In this document: in pieces, positions 30,684 to 41,376 of the stretch | Numbering within the stretch: the first letter of the stretch is position 1 | Layout of the letters: each line of letters opens with the position of its first letter | Source: Piliocolobus tephrosceles | Lineage: Eukaryota > Chordata > Mammalia > Primates > Cercopithecidae | Length of the DNA stretch: 64,000 nt | Reading direction: 5' to 3' | Assembly: GCF_002776525.5 (NCBI RefSeq) | Contig: NC_045436.1 | Span: 160,169,990 to 160,233,989, forward strand | Made by a program: the position numbers and the translations under genes | The notes under the pieces: generated by a model | Seen by the model: the letters and a program-made list of their open reading frames with translations, nothing else | What the model was told of the DNA's origin: nothing | Database searches by the model: none

Positions 30684-31066
30684 GGTGGTACTTTTCACCT
30701 CCTGGGAGCCAGGAGCCCAGGCACACCTAAGCACTGTCACTTAGATGCTACTACCCAGGAGATGAAGAGGTGATAAGAAGCTCTCCCAGGGAGATCACGG
30801 TCACAGTATCCCTACTGGCCATCACCTGCAGGACTCCTCTCCACAGCTCCTTCTCAGCTCCAACCCATCTTCCCAACCTGCACCTTTGGGCAGCCACTGA
30901 TTTCCAGAGCCCCCACAGACTTCCAACAGATTCCATTTCCATTTGAGGAAGCGTGAGTGGGTTGCTGCTGCTTGTCACATGGGAGAGCTTTCTAAAAAGT
31001 GATAAAAATCAAAACTGCTTTTGCTGCAGATTCTTCTTCCTTTCACTTGTCCCCACCCCTCACATG
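30684..31066. other. Non-Alu stretch
   Basis: No recognised repeat or gene; short frames only. Confidence 0.3.
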
Positions 31067-31070
31067 GTAG

Positions 31071-31731
31071 TGAGAGGTGAAGCCAGCTGGGCTTCTAGGT
31101 CGGATGGGAACTTGGGGAACTTTTATGTCTAGCTAGATTGTAAACGCACCAATCAGCACTCTGTAAAATCGCACCAATCAGCACTCTGTGTCTAGCTAAA
31201 GGATTGTAAACGCACCAATCAGTGCTCTGTAAAATAGACAAATCAGCAGGATGTAGGTGGGGCCAAATAAGGGAATAAAAGCTGGCCACCTGAGCCAGCA
31301 GCAGCAACCCACTTGGGTCCCCTTCCACGATGTGGAGGCTTTGTTCTTTTGCTCTTCTCAATAAATCTTGCTGCTGCTCACTCTTTGGGTCTGCACTACC
31401 TTTATGAGCTGTAACACTCACCGCAAGGATCCGCAGCTTCATTCCTGAAGTCAGCAAGACCACGAACCCACTGGGAAGAACAAACAACTCTGGACATGCC
31501 ACCTTTAAGAGCTGTAACACTCACTGTGAAGGTCTGCAGCTTTACTCCTGAAGTCAGCGAAACCACGAACCCACCAGAAGGAATAAACTCCAGACACATC
31601 TGAACATCTGAAGGAACAAACTCCGGACATACCATCTTTAAGAGCTGTAACACTCACCACGAAGGTCCACGGCTTCTTTCTTGAAGTCAGCAAGACCAAG
31701 AACCCACCAGAAGGAATAAATTCCGGACACA
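31071..31731 (+). mobile_element. Solo LTR12 (HERV9-type) LTR, short-U3 form
   Basis: 661 bp from TGAGAGGTGAAGCC to TTCCGGACACA with 4-bp target duplication GTAG (31067-31070, 31732-31735). U3 has tandem CACCAATCAGC(A/T)CTCTG units with CCAAT boxes, then GGGAATAAAAGC as the TATA-like site. R/U5 has CAATAAATCTTGCTGCTGC (polyadenylation signal) and three repeats of the GAGCTGTAACACTCACC block. The long GC-rich U3 of LTR12C is absent; GGTGAAGCCAGC follows TGAGA directly, as in the shorter subfamilies (LTR12E/F suspected). No proviral interior, so it arose by LTR-LTR recombination. Members of this family can act as promoters; activity here is unknown. Confidence 0.93.
31280..31300 (+). promoter_or_regulatory. 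LTR12 TATA-like box and upstream CCAAT motifs
   Basis: AATAAAAG near 31275-31283 lies downstream of CCAATCA motifs at 31149-31219. This is the U3 promoter layout of the family. Position approximate and function inferred. Confidence 0.5.
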
Positions 31732-31951
31732 GTAGGTAGGAGTGCATGGTGATAGATAACACAGTTGCCTGCCTCCAGGGGCCTCAGCCAAGCTCTGCCC
31801 TAGCCCCTGGCCACATGGAGCACACGTTTGGCATTTGACTCAACAGGTAGTTGTTGTTAGTTCCCCACCCTCTCTCTCTACCTGATCCACCTGGGAGTAA
31901 CACCTAAAGGTTACTTTGGCCTCACCAGGTGCACAGTCTGTCCCAAACCCT

Positions 31952-31970
31952 TTGTGTGTGTGTGTGTGCT
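31952..31970. repeat. (TG)n microsatellite
   Basis: TTTGTGTGTGTGTGTGTG immediately left of the inverted LTR12 piece. Confidence 0.9.
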
Positions 31971-32034
31971 GTGCTGATTGGTGCGATTTTACAGAGTGCT
32001 GATTGGTGTGTTTACAATCTAGCTAGACATAAAA
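31971..32034 (-). repeat. Inverted 64-bp copy of LTR12 31121-31184
   Basis: Reverse complement of 31121-31184 with a single C/T-type difference at the CpG of 31145-31146. It shares the private TAGCTAGATTG deletion variant of that LTR, so it derives from this LTR and not another family member. It is bounded by TG and TA tracts. Confidence 0.93.
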
Positions 32035-32056
32035 TATATATATATATATATATATA
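32034..32056. repeat. (TA)n microsatellite
   Basis: TATATA run between the inverted LTR piece and an Alu. Confidence 0.9.
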
Positions 32057-32293
32057 TTTTGAGATGGAGTCTCCCTCTGTTGCCCAGGCTGGAGTGCAGT
32101 GGTGCTATCTTGGCTCCCAAGTAGCTGGGATTTCAGGCATGTACCACCATGCCCAGCTAATTTTTTGTGTTTTTAGAAGAGATGGGGTTTCACCATGCTG
32201 GTCAGGCTGGTCTCGAACTCCTGACCTTGTGATCCACCCACCTTAGCCTCCTAAAGTGCTGGGATTACAGGTGTGAGCCACTGTGCCCAGCTC
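32057..32293 (-). mobile_element. Alu with internal deletion
   Basis: GAGATGGAGTCTCCCTC; a deletion joins CTTGGCTCCCAAGTAGC. Confidence 0.93.
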
Positions 32294-32332
32294 AGAGCCA
32301 AGCTCTTTTACCACTAAACACTACTGCCTTCC
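32294..32332 (-). mobile_element. MIR 5' fragment
   Basis: CAGAGCCAAGCTCTTTTACC and CACTAAACACTACTGCC are the reverse of the tRNA-derived MIR head. Confidence 0.65.
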
Positions 32333-32908
32333 CCTGGACCATCTAGCTAGCTGTGGTCCACTGTGACCTCAGATATCTTTCTAGAACTAATGCATTTGTA
32401 CCAATTCTGTGCCAGCATCCTACATGCATAAACATGCCATCTTATAATAGTGCCTACTGAATGGCATTGCTTTTCACTAAGAGTCGCTCCAACTGCCCAC
32501 CCCAATCTATTACGAAGGCTGGTGGTAAGAGTTCAGAGTGGGGTCAAAGGTGGAAGTTGAGAGCTGGAGGACCGGGTGTGTAGAAGCTAAAAGAGATGAA
32601 CGAGATGGCTTCTGTGAGAAGTACATACAGTAGATGAATCAACATTTCCTGCCTTCTCCTAGGGTGGGTCTTCCTCCAGAGCAGAGGCTGGAAAGTTAAG
32701 AACCACAATTCCCAAGCTCCAGGATTCCAGATGCTGATGAGGTTCCATCAACCAGCAGGAAGCAACAAGGATAAGACCACCCTTCTGCTGCTTCCACTGT
32801 TTCTCATGGCAAGGGTCATTCCTGTGGAATCCGGCTTTCCCACAGTGTCTTCCCAAACCAGCCAGTAACAAAAGAGTCAGTAATTTCCTTGCTGCCTGAC
32901 CTCCCACT
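32333..32908. other. Non-Alu stretch
   Basis: No repeat family or gene recognised; the 82-codon minus frame has no domain. Confidence 0.35.
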
Positions 32909-33229
32909 TCTTTTTTTTCCTTTTCTTTCTTTTTATTTCTTTTTTTTTTTTTGGTGGAGGGAGAGGGGATGGAGTCTCACTCAGCCATCCAGGTTGGAGT
33001 GCAGAGGCATGATCTCCCCCCACCCAGGTTCAAGTGATTATCCTGTCTCAGCCTCCCGAGTAGCTGGGATTACAGGTTCACACTACCACACCCGAATAAT
33101 TTTTGTATTTGTAGTAGAGACGAGATTTCACCATGTTGGCCAGGATGGTCTCGATCCCTTGACCTCGTGATCCACCCGTCTTGGCTTCCCAAAGTGCTGG
33201 GATTACAGGCATGAGCCACTGTGCCTGGC
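32909..33229 (-). mobile_element. Alu
   Basis: Pyrimidine-rich head, GATGGAGTCTCACTCAGCC, ending CCACTGTGCCTGGCC. Confidence 0.92.
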
Positions 33230-33234
33230 CTTCT

Positions 33235-33560
33235 TGTTTTTTTTTTTTTTTTTTTTTTGCTTTTTTTTTTTTTTTTTGAGACGGAGTCTCACTCTGTCCC
33301 CCAGGCTGGAGTACAGTGGCACGATCTCAGCTCACTGAAACCTCCACTGCCCGGGTTCAAGCAATTCTTGTGCCCCAGCCTCCCCAATACCTGGGACTAT
33401 AAGCATGTGCCACCACGCCTGGCTAATTGTTTTGTATTTTTAGTAAAGACAGGGTTTCACCATGTTGGCCAGGCTGGTCTTGAATGCCTGACCTCAGGTG
33501 ATGTGCCCGCCTTTGCCTCCCAAAGTGATGGAATTATAGCCATGAACCACCATGGCTGGC
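33235..33560 (-). mobile_element. Alu
   Basis: Two T runs (21 and 17) then GAGACGGAGTCTCAC; ends CACCATGGCTGGC. Confidence 0.93.
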
Positions 33561-33749
33561 ATATCTTCCCCCTTCTAAAGCTCAGAGTGGTACCTTCAGC
33601 CTCCTGATCAATTCTGTAATCAATATTAATTCTCCTTCAGCCTAAACTAGCTAGCCAGCTAGAGTAGATTATGTCTGTCACTGACTCCTGACCAATACAG
33701 CATTGAGATGAAAACTTGACCATGACTAGGGTGGGAAGGAAATTTCGTT

Positions 33750-33832
33750 GCCAAAGACTTCATTTAAACAAAAAGCATAGAGAATAGCATGACAAACACC
33801 TTTGTATCCACCACCAAGTTTCAAAAATAAAA
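33750..33832 (-). mobile_element. L1M (L1ME-like) fragment 1
   Basis: AAAAGCATAGAGAATAGCATG and CCACCACCAAGTTTCAA resemble the reverse of a late L1ME 3' region. Confidence 0.5.
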
Positions 33833-33836
33833 TCGA

Positions 33837-34150
33837 GGCTGAGCGAGGTGGCTCACACCTGAAATTCCAGCAATTTGGGAGGCTGAAGCAGGCAGATCAC
33901 TTGAGGTCAGGAGTTCGAGACATCCTGGCCAACATTGCAAAGCCCCTGACTCTACTAAAAATACAAAAATTAGACTGGCATGGTGGCACCGCATGTAATC
34001 CCAGCTACTTGAGAGGTTGAGGCATGGGAATCATTTGAACCTGGGAGGCAGAGGTTGCAGTGAGCCAAGATTGGGCCACTGCACTTCAGCCTGCAATACA
34101 GAGTGAGACTCTGTCTCAAACAACAACAACAAAACAACAACAACAACAAA
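33837..34150 (+). mobile_element. Alu
   Basis: GGCTGAGCGAGGTGGC start; (CAA)n tail at 34117-34150. Confidence 0.93.
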
Positions 34151-34151
34151 T

Positions 34152-34445
34152 GACCGGGTGCAATGGCTCACACCTGTAATCCCAGCACTTTGGGAGGCCG
34201 AGGCGGATGAATCACATAAGGTCAGGAGTTCAAGACCATCCTGGACAACATGGTGAAACTCTGTCCATACTAAAAATTCAAAAATTAGTCGGACATGGTG
34301 GTGGGTGCCTGTAATCCCAGCTACTGGGTAGGCTGAGGCAGGAGACTCACTTGAACCTGGGAGGTAGAGGTTGCAGTGAGCTGAGATCTCACCACTCCAC
34401 TCCAGTCTGGGTGACAGAGCCAGACTCCACCTCAAAAAAAAAAAG
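34152..34445 (+). mobile_element. Alu on the tail of the previous copy
   Basis: GACCGGGTGCAATGGC start. AAATAAAAT(C/T)GA at 33825-33836 and about 34453-34464 bounds the pair. Confidence 0.93.
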
Positions 34446-34479
34446 AAGAAGGAAATAAAATTGATGCCTCTGTTTCCTC

Positions 34480-34670
34480 TTTACCACTTAAAAGCCCTAC
34501 CTCTTATTTCAAGGACCTATCATCTTGAAGTGCCTGTGTATGTGTCTACATTTTCACCTCTCATGTAGCCCACATATGCCTGACTTTGTGTGCCTCTTTC
34601 TAAAACTTGCTTTTTTTCTCAACATTATGTTTTAGAGATTTACCAATACTGATATACGGTCAGCCTGGTT
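34480..34670 (-). mobile_element. L1M (L1ME-like) fragment 2
   Basis: AACTTGCTTTTTTTCTCAAC and ATTATGTTTTAGAGATTTACC are reverse L1ME motifs; continues at 35570. Confidence 0.5.
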
Positions 34671-34671
34671 T

Positions 34672-35314
34672 ATTCTTTTTTTTTGAGACAGAATCTTGCT
34701 CTGTCACACAGCTGGCATGCAGCACAGTGGTATGATCATAGCTCACTGAAGCCTCAACCTCCTTGGGCTCAAGCGATTCCCCTGCATCAGCCTCCTGAGT
34801 AGCTGGGAGCACAGGCATGCGACAACACAGCTGGCTTATTTTTTAATTTATTATAAAAACAGGGTCCTAGCCAGGCGCGGTGGCTCATGCCTGTAATCCC
34901 AACACTTTGGGAGGCTGAGGCGGGTGGATCACCTGAGGTCAGGAGTTTGAGGCCAGCCTGGCCAACATAGTGAAACCCTGTATCTACCAAAAATACAAAA
35001 AAGTAGCTAAGCGTGCTGGTGAGCACCCGTAATCCCAGCTACTAGGGAGGCTGAGGCAGGAGAATTGCTTGAACCTGGGAAGCGGAGGCTGCAGTGAGCT
35101 GAGATCACACTATTGCACTCCAGCTGGGACAACAAGAGCAAAACTCTGTCTCAAAAAAACAAACAAACAAACAAAAACAAAAAACAAAAGAAAAAAAAAA
35201 ACAGGGTCTTACTATGATGCCCAGGCTGGTCTTGAACTCCTAGGCTCAAGAGATCTTCATTCCTCAGCTTCCCAGAGTGCTAGGATTATAGGCATGAGCT
35301 ACCAAACCCAGCCC
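34672..35314 (-). mobile_element. Alu split by a nested Alu
   Basis: Pieces 34672-34869 and 35205-35314. Left part has GAGACAGAATCTTGC, right part ends ACCAAACCCAGCC. Confidence 0.9.
34870..35192 (+). mobile_element. Nested Alu
   Basis: AAAAACAGGGTC(C)T flanks both sides; (CAAA)n tail. Confidence 0.94.
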
Positions 35315-35317
35315 TCA

Positions 35318-35571
35318 GTTTATCGTCCAGGCCAGAAAGCAGTGACTCAATAACGACTGATTGCAGCACCTTCCTGGGCTCAAGCCGACCTCCCGAGTAG
35401 CTGGAACTACAGCCATGTCTGGCTAATTTTTTTTTTTTTTTTTTTTTTTTTTTTGTGGAGGTGGAGTTCTGCCGTTTTGCCCAGGTTAGTCTCAAACTCC
35501 TGGGCTCAAAGGATCTTCCCACCTTGGCCTCCCAAAGTGCTGAGATTATAGCTGTGAGCCACCATGCTCAG
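35318..35571 (-). mobile_element. Alu, degraded
   Basis: Head diverged (CAGTTTATCGTCCAGG), T25 in the linker, ends CACCATGCTCAGCC. Confidence 0.87.
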
Positions 35572-35650
35572 CCAGTTTATTCCTTTAAACAGTTGGATGG
35601 TATTCCATGCATGAACATATTAACTGCATGGTTATATCACAGTTTATTCT
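35572..35650 (-). mobile_element. L1M (L1ME-like) fragment 3
   Basis: GTTGGATGGTATTCCATGC and TATATCACAGTTTATTC are reverse L1 landmarks. Confidence 0.55.
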
Positions 35651-36267
35651 GCTATCGCTGAGGGACGTAGTTTAACTTTCTGAACTCTAACTGGGGATGG
35701 CATTTCAAATGTCTTCAGGACAGACAGATAAGAGAAATACATGAAATGCTTTGCAGAGCACCAATAATGACCGGTGCCCATGGTGACCAAGGCATTCACA
35801 TTTCCGTCTTAAAACTGCACTGGCTGGGCACGCCTCATCCCTAGAGCATCAGTGTCCACTGTGGTGTCCCCAGTCTCTACTCTTACGGTTGAGGCTTCTT
35901 AAGACAAAGACCCATGACAAACGGTACCAGATCACTTTCAGGAAATGAAAATAAAGTGGGTGACTGGCTTCGCATCCCAACAGCATGCGCCGGAGTTCCG
36001 GGAAGATGCTGGTGATCTCACTGACCAATCATGGAGCCATTCTAACACCTTTGCCAGGAATTCTGGATGAAACCGGTAGCTCAGTGCAAACAATTCAGGA
36101 GTTTCTCAATAACTAGGGCTGGAGATTAGTTACTTTGTCACCCAAAGCTACTGAATCATGGAAAGTGGAGATTCATTTGCTATGGTTCAGTTCCAGTCAG
36201 TAGAACTTCCCTGGACACTGTGGGAAGAAGGAGAAAAGAATGGCTTTGCAGACAAACATGCATAAAT
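35651..36267. other. Non-Alu stretch
   Basis: No gene or repeat recognised with confidence. Confidence 0.3.
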
Positions 36268-36285
36268 CCCAGTTCTGCCTCTTTC

Positions 36286-36286
<1 letters not shown>

Positions 36287-36316
<30 letters not shown>

Positions 36317-36616
36317 CTTGGTTTGGTTTTTGTTTGTTTGTTTTTGAGAGGGAGTGTCGTTGTGTTGCCCAGGCTGAAGTGCAGTGGTGTGATCTCGGCT
36401 CACTGCAACCTCCACCTCCTGGGTTCAAGCAATTCTCCTGCCTCACCTTCCTGAGCAGCTGGGAATACAGGCGTGCACCACCACGCCCGGCTAATTTTTG
36501 TAATTTTAGGAGAGACAGGGTTTCATGGTGTTGGCCAGGCTGGTCTGGAACTCCTGAACTCAGGTGATTCACCCACCTCGGCCTCCCAAAGTGTTGGGAT
36601 TACAGGCGTGAGCCAC
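36287..36616 (-). mobile_element. Alu inserted in a MIR
   Basis: TSD CCCAGTTCTGCCTCTTTCT at 36268-36286 and 36617-36635, 19 of 19 identical. The head carries a TTTTG/TTTGG-rich run. Confidence 0.97.
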
Positions 36617-36635
36617 CCCAGTTCTGCCTCTTTCT

Positions 36636-36716
36636 AAGTGAATGAGCTTGGACAAAGTTTCCTCTCTCTGAGCTTTGGTTCCCTTAAATCTAAATGGGAA
36701 ATTAAAATAATAACTG
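36636..36716 (+). mobile_element. MIR fragment (continues from 36240-36286)
   Basis: GAGCTTGGACAAAGTTTCC, CTCTGAGCTTTGG and AAATGGGAAATTAAAATAAT match the MIR core. Confidence 0.78.
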
Positions 36717-36717
36717 G

Positions 36718-37046
36718 GCCGGCATGCTGGCTCATGCCTGTAGTCTCAGCAGTTTAGAAGGCCAACACGGGTGGATCACCTGAGGTCAGGAGTTCGAGAC
36801 CAGCCTGACCAACATGGTAAAACCCCATCTCTACTAAAAATACAAAAAAACAAAAACAAAAACAAAAAAAACTAGCCAGGCATGGTGGTAGGCACCTGTA
36901 ATCCCAGCAACTTGGGAGTCTGAGGCAGGAGGATCATTTGAACCTAGGAGGCAGAGATTGCAGTAAACTGAAATCGTGCCATTGCACTCCAGCCTAGGCA
37001 ACAAAAGTGAAACTCCATCTCAAAAATAAAAATAAAATAGTAAAAT
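36718..37046 (+). mobile_element. Alu
   Basis: TSD AAAATAATAACTGG at 36704-36717 and 37047-37060. Confidence 0.96.
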
Positions 37047-37060
37047 AAAATAATAACTGG

Positions 37061-37429
37061 ACATGGGTGATCTGGTTTCCTTTCCTTTGGGTAACAGCAT
37101 CCAGATTTGCTTCTGGGGAAACACCCCTCTGCCACTCGTAGTCCATACATTTTGGATCATGCATCACTGCCCTTAACTTCAGAGGTGATATGGGACGCTG
37201 ACCACCAGCAAGACTTACCATGTCCCTGGCCAAATCACTGCTTCACAGGCAGGCATATCATGCAGTCAGAGCCAGTGCAATACAATGAAACTTTTATTTA
37301 TCAAGTGCTTTTTTACTGATGTACTTGAACTTGGGGAGAGTGTACCTCAAGTGCTTTTCCCTGATGTACTTGAACTTGGGGAGGATGTGAGCCTACAGTT
37401 GCAGGAGTCACTAAAAGTGATTTTTTTGT
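37061..37429. other. Non-Alu stretch with a short tandem duplication
   Basis: Contains the 46-bp direct repeat at 37301-37346 and 37347-37390; otherwise unrecognised. Confidence 0.4.
37301..37390. repeat. Tandem duplication, two ~46-bp units
   Basis: Each unit has TCAAGTGCTTTT, CTGATGTACTTGAACTTGGG; a few differences and a small indel separate them. Confidence 0.9.
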
Positions 37430-37602
37430 TCTTGCTTTCTTGAAGACAGGGTCTCGCTCTGTCACCCAGTCTGGAGTGTACTTGTGTGGCGTGTTCACAG
37501 CTCACCACAGGCTCCACTGCTCAACCTCCCTGGCTCAGGTGATCCTCCCAACTCTGCCTTCCAAGTAGCTGAACTACAGGCAAGCCACCATGCCCAGTTA
37601 AT
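37430..37602 (-). mobile_element. Alu, truncated
   Basis: AAGACAGGGTCTCGCTC to CCATGCCCAGTTAATTTT, left part only. Confidence 0.88.
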
Positions 37603-37899
37603 TTTTTTTTTTTTTTTTTTAGACAGTCTCTCTCTGTCACCCAGGCTGGAGTGCAGCAGCACAATTTCTGCTCACTGCAACCTCCACCTCCCGGTTCAAA
37701 CGATCCTCCTATCTCCTTCTCTCAAGTAACTGGAATTACAGGCATGCACCACCATGCCCAGATAATTCTTTGTATTTTTAGTGGAGATGGGGTTTCACCA
37801 TATTGGCCTGGCTGGCCTCAAACTCCTGACCTCAAGTGATCCTCCAGCCTCGACCTCCCAAAGTGCCAGGACTCTAGGCATGAGCCACTACCCCAGGCC
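37603..37899 (-). mobile_element. Alu
   Basis: T run then AGACAGTCTCTCTCTG to GCCACTACCCCAGGCC; probably inserted in the previous copy. Confidence 0.92.
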
Positions 37900-38249
37900 A
37901 TGGAGCCACCACAGTTTTGACCAAGAATGAAGGCAATACAGAAGATAGCATTGTTGAGAGGTGGACAGAAACCAGGACCTGGTGTCATCATTTGAGTTTG
38001 TTGGAGCACGGAAACCAATATATGGCACTTGGATGTGGTAAACTGAAGAAGCCTCAAGGCCTCTCTGACCTTCCCCCTCCCCAGCCCTCCCTCCCAAAGC
38101 ACAGGATGACACTGAAGTTCCTTTATCTGACTGAAATCTAGACCCGCCAAAAAAAAAAAAAAAACTACTGTGTTTTCTTTCCCCTCCCTGTTAGACCAAG
38201 AATGTAACCACACCTAACCAGACCTTCTCCCAAGATAATCTCCAAGTTT
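37900..38249. other. Non-Alu stretch
   Basis: Overlapping frames on both strands have no domain; A19 near 38149-38166. Nothing recognised. Confidence 0.3.
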
Positions 38250-38519
38250 TTTTCTTTTTTCTTTTTGAGATGGAGTCTCACTCTGACCCTAGCTGGAGGG
38301 CAGTGGTGTGATCTCAGCTCACTGCAACCTCTGCCTTCCGGGTTCAAGCAATTCTTGCTGCCTCAACCTCCCCAGTAGCTGGGATTATAGGTTGTGACAC
38401 CACGTCTGGCTAATTTTGCTGTGTTGGCCAGGCTGGTCTCAAACTCCTGACCTCAAGTGATCCGCCGGCTTTGGCCTCCTAAAATGCTGGGATTATAGGC
38501 GTGAGCCACTGTGCCTGGC
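38250..38519 (-). mobile_element. Alu with deletion
   Basis: GAGATGGAGTCTCACTCTG; GTCTGGCTAATTTTGCTGTG lacks part of the linker. Confidence 0.92.
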
Positions 38520-38697
38520 TTGTCCAAGTCCTTCTCTGTTCCCTGATCCACTCATTCTTCCTAGTAATCCCCTCAATAGATTTCCGCTTTTCCTGTCCTC
38601 CCATAAGCTATTTTACCAGGATGGTATATAAACTTCTGAACCACTGTGAGTTGGGTAATCACTCTGTGGTTCTCCCCAAATACATATTAAGATTTGT

Positions 38698-38977
38698 GGC
38701 CAGGCACTGCGGCTCACGCCTGTAATCCCAACATTTTGGGAGGCCGAGGCGGGCAGATCACTTGAGGCTAGGAGTTCGAACGCAGCTTTACCAACATGGT
38801 GAAACCTCATCCTACTAAAAATACAAAAATTACCCGGTTGTGGTGGCACGCGCCTGTAATCTCAGCTACTCGGGGGCTAAGGCAGAAGAATCACTTGAAC
38901 CCAGGAGGTAGAAGTTACAGTGAGCCAAGATCGCATCACTGCACTCCAGCCTAGGTGAGAAAGCAGAAACTCTGGCT

Positions 38978-39010
<33 letters not shown>
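38698..39010 (+). mobile_element. Alu with A30+ tail
   Basis: AAGATTTGT flanks both ends (38689-38697, 39011-39019). Confidence 0.95.
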
Positions 39011-39013
<3 letters not shown>

Positions 39014-39019
39014 TTTGTA

Positions 39020-39418
39020 TCCCTTTTCTCCAGTGCATCTGTCTTTTGTGAGTTGATTTTTTTTCTTCAAACTTTCAAAGGGTGAAGAGGAAATTTCTTT
39101 TAGTCCCTGCAAGTTCCTGCTCAAGTTATACTGAAGGCTGAGATCAATTGTGGGACTTTTTAGCTCCTCATTAGTGTATTTATATGTTTTGCTTAAGCCA
39201 GGTTGAGTTAGGTTGTCTGTCACTTGCAGGACAGTAAGTCTTGACCAACAGTCGGCCTTAGTGTACAGCCGTGAGGACTGAGATGACATGAATTGTTCCT
39301 ACTATGAGCAAGATTCCTTTCCTTACCTTGTTCAGATCTAGAGCTATTTTCATCTAACTCCTTTTTAATTTCATGTAATCCTAAAATCATTCTGAATTTC
39401 TAAAAACATCTGGAAACG
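39020..39418. other. Non-Alu stretch
   Basis: TCAAACTTTCAAAGGGTG and onward; no family recognised. Confidence 0.3.
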
Positions 39419-39419
39419 A

Positions 39420-39602
39420 TGACATATCAGAAACATGAAAAAACTAGAGATGCTTAGCTTAAAAAAGATGGCTTGGCAATGTCATCACTTTCTTGAAATA
39501 GTGAAGAGCTTGTCATATGGACAAGAGTCAGAGCTGGAGAGCAGAATTGGGCAACCAGGTGGAAATCAGCAGAAGACACTTTGCTTTAATGCAAAGAACT
39601 TT
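39420..39602 (+). mobile_element. CR1/L3-type LINE fragment, part 1
   Basis: AGATGCTTAGCTTAAAAAAGATGGC, GTCATATGGACAAGAGTC, GAGAGCAGAATTGGG and GCAAAGAACTT follow the 3' end of ancient mammalian L3/CR1. Confidence 0.62.
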
Positions 39603-39890
39603 ATTTTTGAGATGGAGTCTCTCTGTTGTCGCCCAGGCGGGAGTGCAGTGGTGTGATCTAGGCTCACTGCAACCTCTGCCTGCTGGGTTCAAGTGATTCT
39701 CCTGCCTTAGCCTCCAAGGAGCTGGGATTACAGGCTTGTACCACCACACCTGGCTAATCTTTGTATTTTTAGTGGCGACGGGGTTTCACCATGTTGTCCA
39801 GGCTGGCCTCAAACTCCTGACCTCAGGTGATCCACCAGCCTTGGCCTCCCAAAGTGCTGGAATAATAGGCATGAGCCACCGAGCCTGGCC
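39603..39890 (-). mobile_element. Alu inserted in the CR1/L3 relic
   Basis: (AA/GG)AAGAACTT occurs at both borders; ends CACCGAGCCTGGCC. Confidence 0.94.
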
Positions 39891-39975
39891 AGGAAGAACT
39901 TGTTAGTCAGGAAGCTCTGGACTGCTCCTCTGCGGCAGTGGGTTTCCTACTGCAGGAGACCTTCAGGTGGAAAAA
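39891..39975 (+). mobile_element. CR1/L3-type LINE fragment, part 2
   Basis: AGGAAGAACTTGTTAGTCAGG then GACTGCTCCTCTGCGGCAG and TGGGTTTCC continue the same relic. Confidence 0.6.
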
Positions 39976-40018
39976 AGACAATCACTTACTGTGATTTGTA
40001 GAGGGGATTCCTATTTCT

Positions 40019-40326
40019 TTTATTCTTTTTTTTTTTTTTTTTTTTTGAGATGGCGTCTTGCTCTGTCACCTAGGCTGGAGTGCAGTAGTGTGATCTCGGC
40101 TCACTGCAAGCTCCACCTCTGGGTTCACACCATTCTCCTGCCTCAGCCTCCTGAGTAGCTGGGACTATAGGTGCCCACTACCTCGCCCGGCTAATTTTTT
40201 GTATTTTTTAGTAGAGACGGGGTTTCACCGTGTTAGCCAGGATGGTCTCGATTTCCTGACGTCATGATCCACCCACCTCGGCCTCCCGAAGTGCTGGGAT
40301 TACAGGCGTGAACCACTGCAGCCGGC
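40019..40326 (-). mobile_element. Alu (AluY-like)
   Basis: GGGATTCCTATTTC before (40005-40018) and after (40328-40341). Confidence 0.95.
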
Positions 40327-40421
40327 AGGGATTCCTATTTCAAGGAGAGAGTTACAGGGATGGCATCCAAAGCCCTCTCACTTTTAGGATGCTAGGGTTC
40401 GAAATAAAGTGCCAAATACGA

Positions 40422-40712
40422 GGCCAGGCATGGGGGCACACATCCGTAATCCCAGCACTTTGGGAGGCTGAGGCAAGTGGATTGCTTGAGGCCAAGAGTT
40501 CGAGACCAGTCTGGGCAACATGGAAAAACCACATCTCTATTACAAATACGAAAATTAGCCAGGCATTGTGGTGCTCATCTGTAATCTCAACTACCTAGGA
40601 GGCTGAGGCATGAGAATCACTTGAACCCAGGAGGCAGACGTTGCAGTGAGCCGAGATCACGCCATTGCACTCCAATGTGGGTGACAGAGTGAGACTGTCA
40701 AAAAGAAAAAAA
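40422..40712 (+). mobile_element. Alu
   Basis: GGCCAGGCATGGGGGC to GAGACTGTCAAAAAG. Confidence 0.94.
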
Positions 40713-40779
40713 AACTAATACAATGACTACTCTTATGTTTCTAATATCGCCAATGTTTTTCTTCATGAAAAAGGTTTTG

Positions 40780-41070
40780 AGCCAGGTGTGGTGGCTCATA
40801 CCTGTAATCCCACTGCTTTTGGGAGGCTGAGGTGGAGGGATCACTTGAGCCTGGGAGTTCAAGACCAACCTGGGCATCATAGTGAGATCCCTGTCTCTAG
40901 CAAAAAATGAAAAATTAGCTGGGCATGATGGCATGTGTTTGGACTCTCAGCTACTCAGGAGACTGAGGCAGGAAGATAGCTTGAACCCAGGTGATTAAGG
41001 TTGCAGTGAGCTGTGATTTTGTACCACTACAGTCCAGCCTGAGTGACAGAGCTAGATCCTGTCTAAAAAG
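40780..41070 (+). mobile_element. Alu
   Basis: AGCCAGGTGTGGTGGC to GATCCTGTCTAAAAAG; AluJ-like. Confidence 0.92.
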
Positions 41071-41100
41071 TAAACTTTAATTTAATTTACAAAAAAATTA

Positions 41101-41376
41101 AACCATAATTCCAGCACTTTGGGAGGCCAAGGTGGGAGGCTGCCTTGAGGCCAGGAGGTTGAGACCAGCCTGGGCAGCATAGCAAGATCCCATCTCTACA
41201 AATAAAAAATAAAACCAGTAGTGGTAGCCTGCACCTATAGTCCCAGCCATGAGGGAGGCTGAGGTGGGAGGATCAGTTGAGCCCAGGAGGTCAAGGCTGC
41301 AGTAAGCTATGAGCAAAGCACTGCATTCCACCCTGGACAACAGAGTAAGACCCCATTTCTAAAATAATAAATAAGG
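41101..41376 (+). mobile_element. Alu, 5'-truncated
   Basis: Begins ACCATAATTCCAGCAC; AluJ-like; the tail lies in a 33-bp tandem repeat. Confidence 0.9.

Noticed and set aside
31071..31731. Possible provirus flanking the LTR12 or MER11
   Set aside because: Both have host sequence on each side with matching or near-matching target copies and no gag, pol or env remnants, so they are solo LTRs.
31095..31762. Overlapping 83-141-codon minus frames with repeated ELYSS-like text
   Set aside because: They lie in the antisense of the LTR12 U5 repeats, a non-coding LTR.
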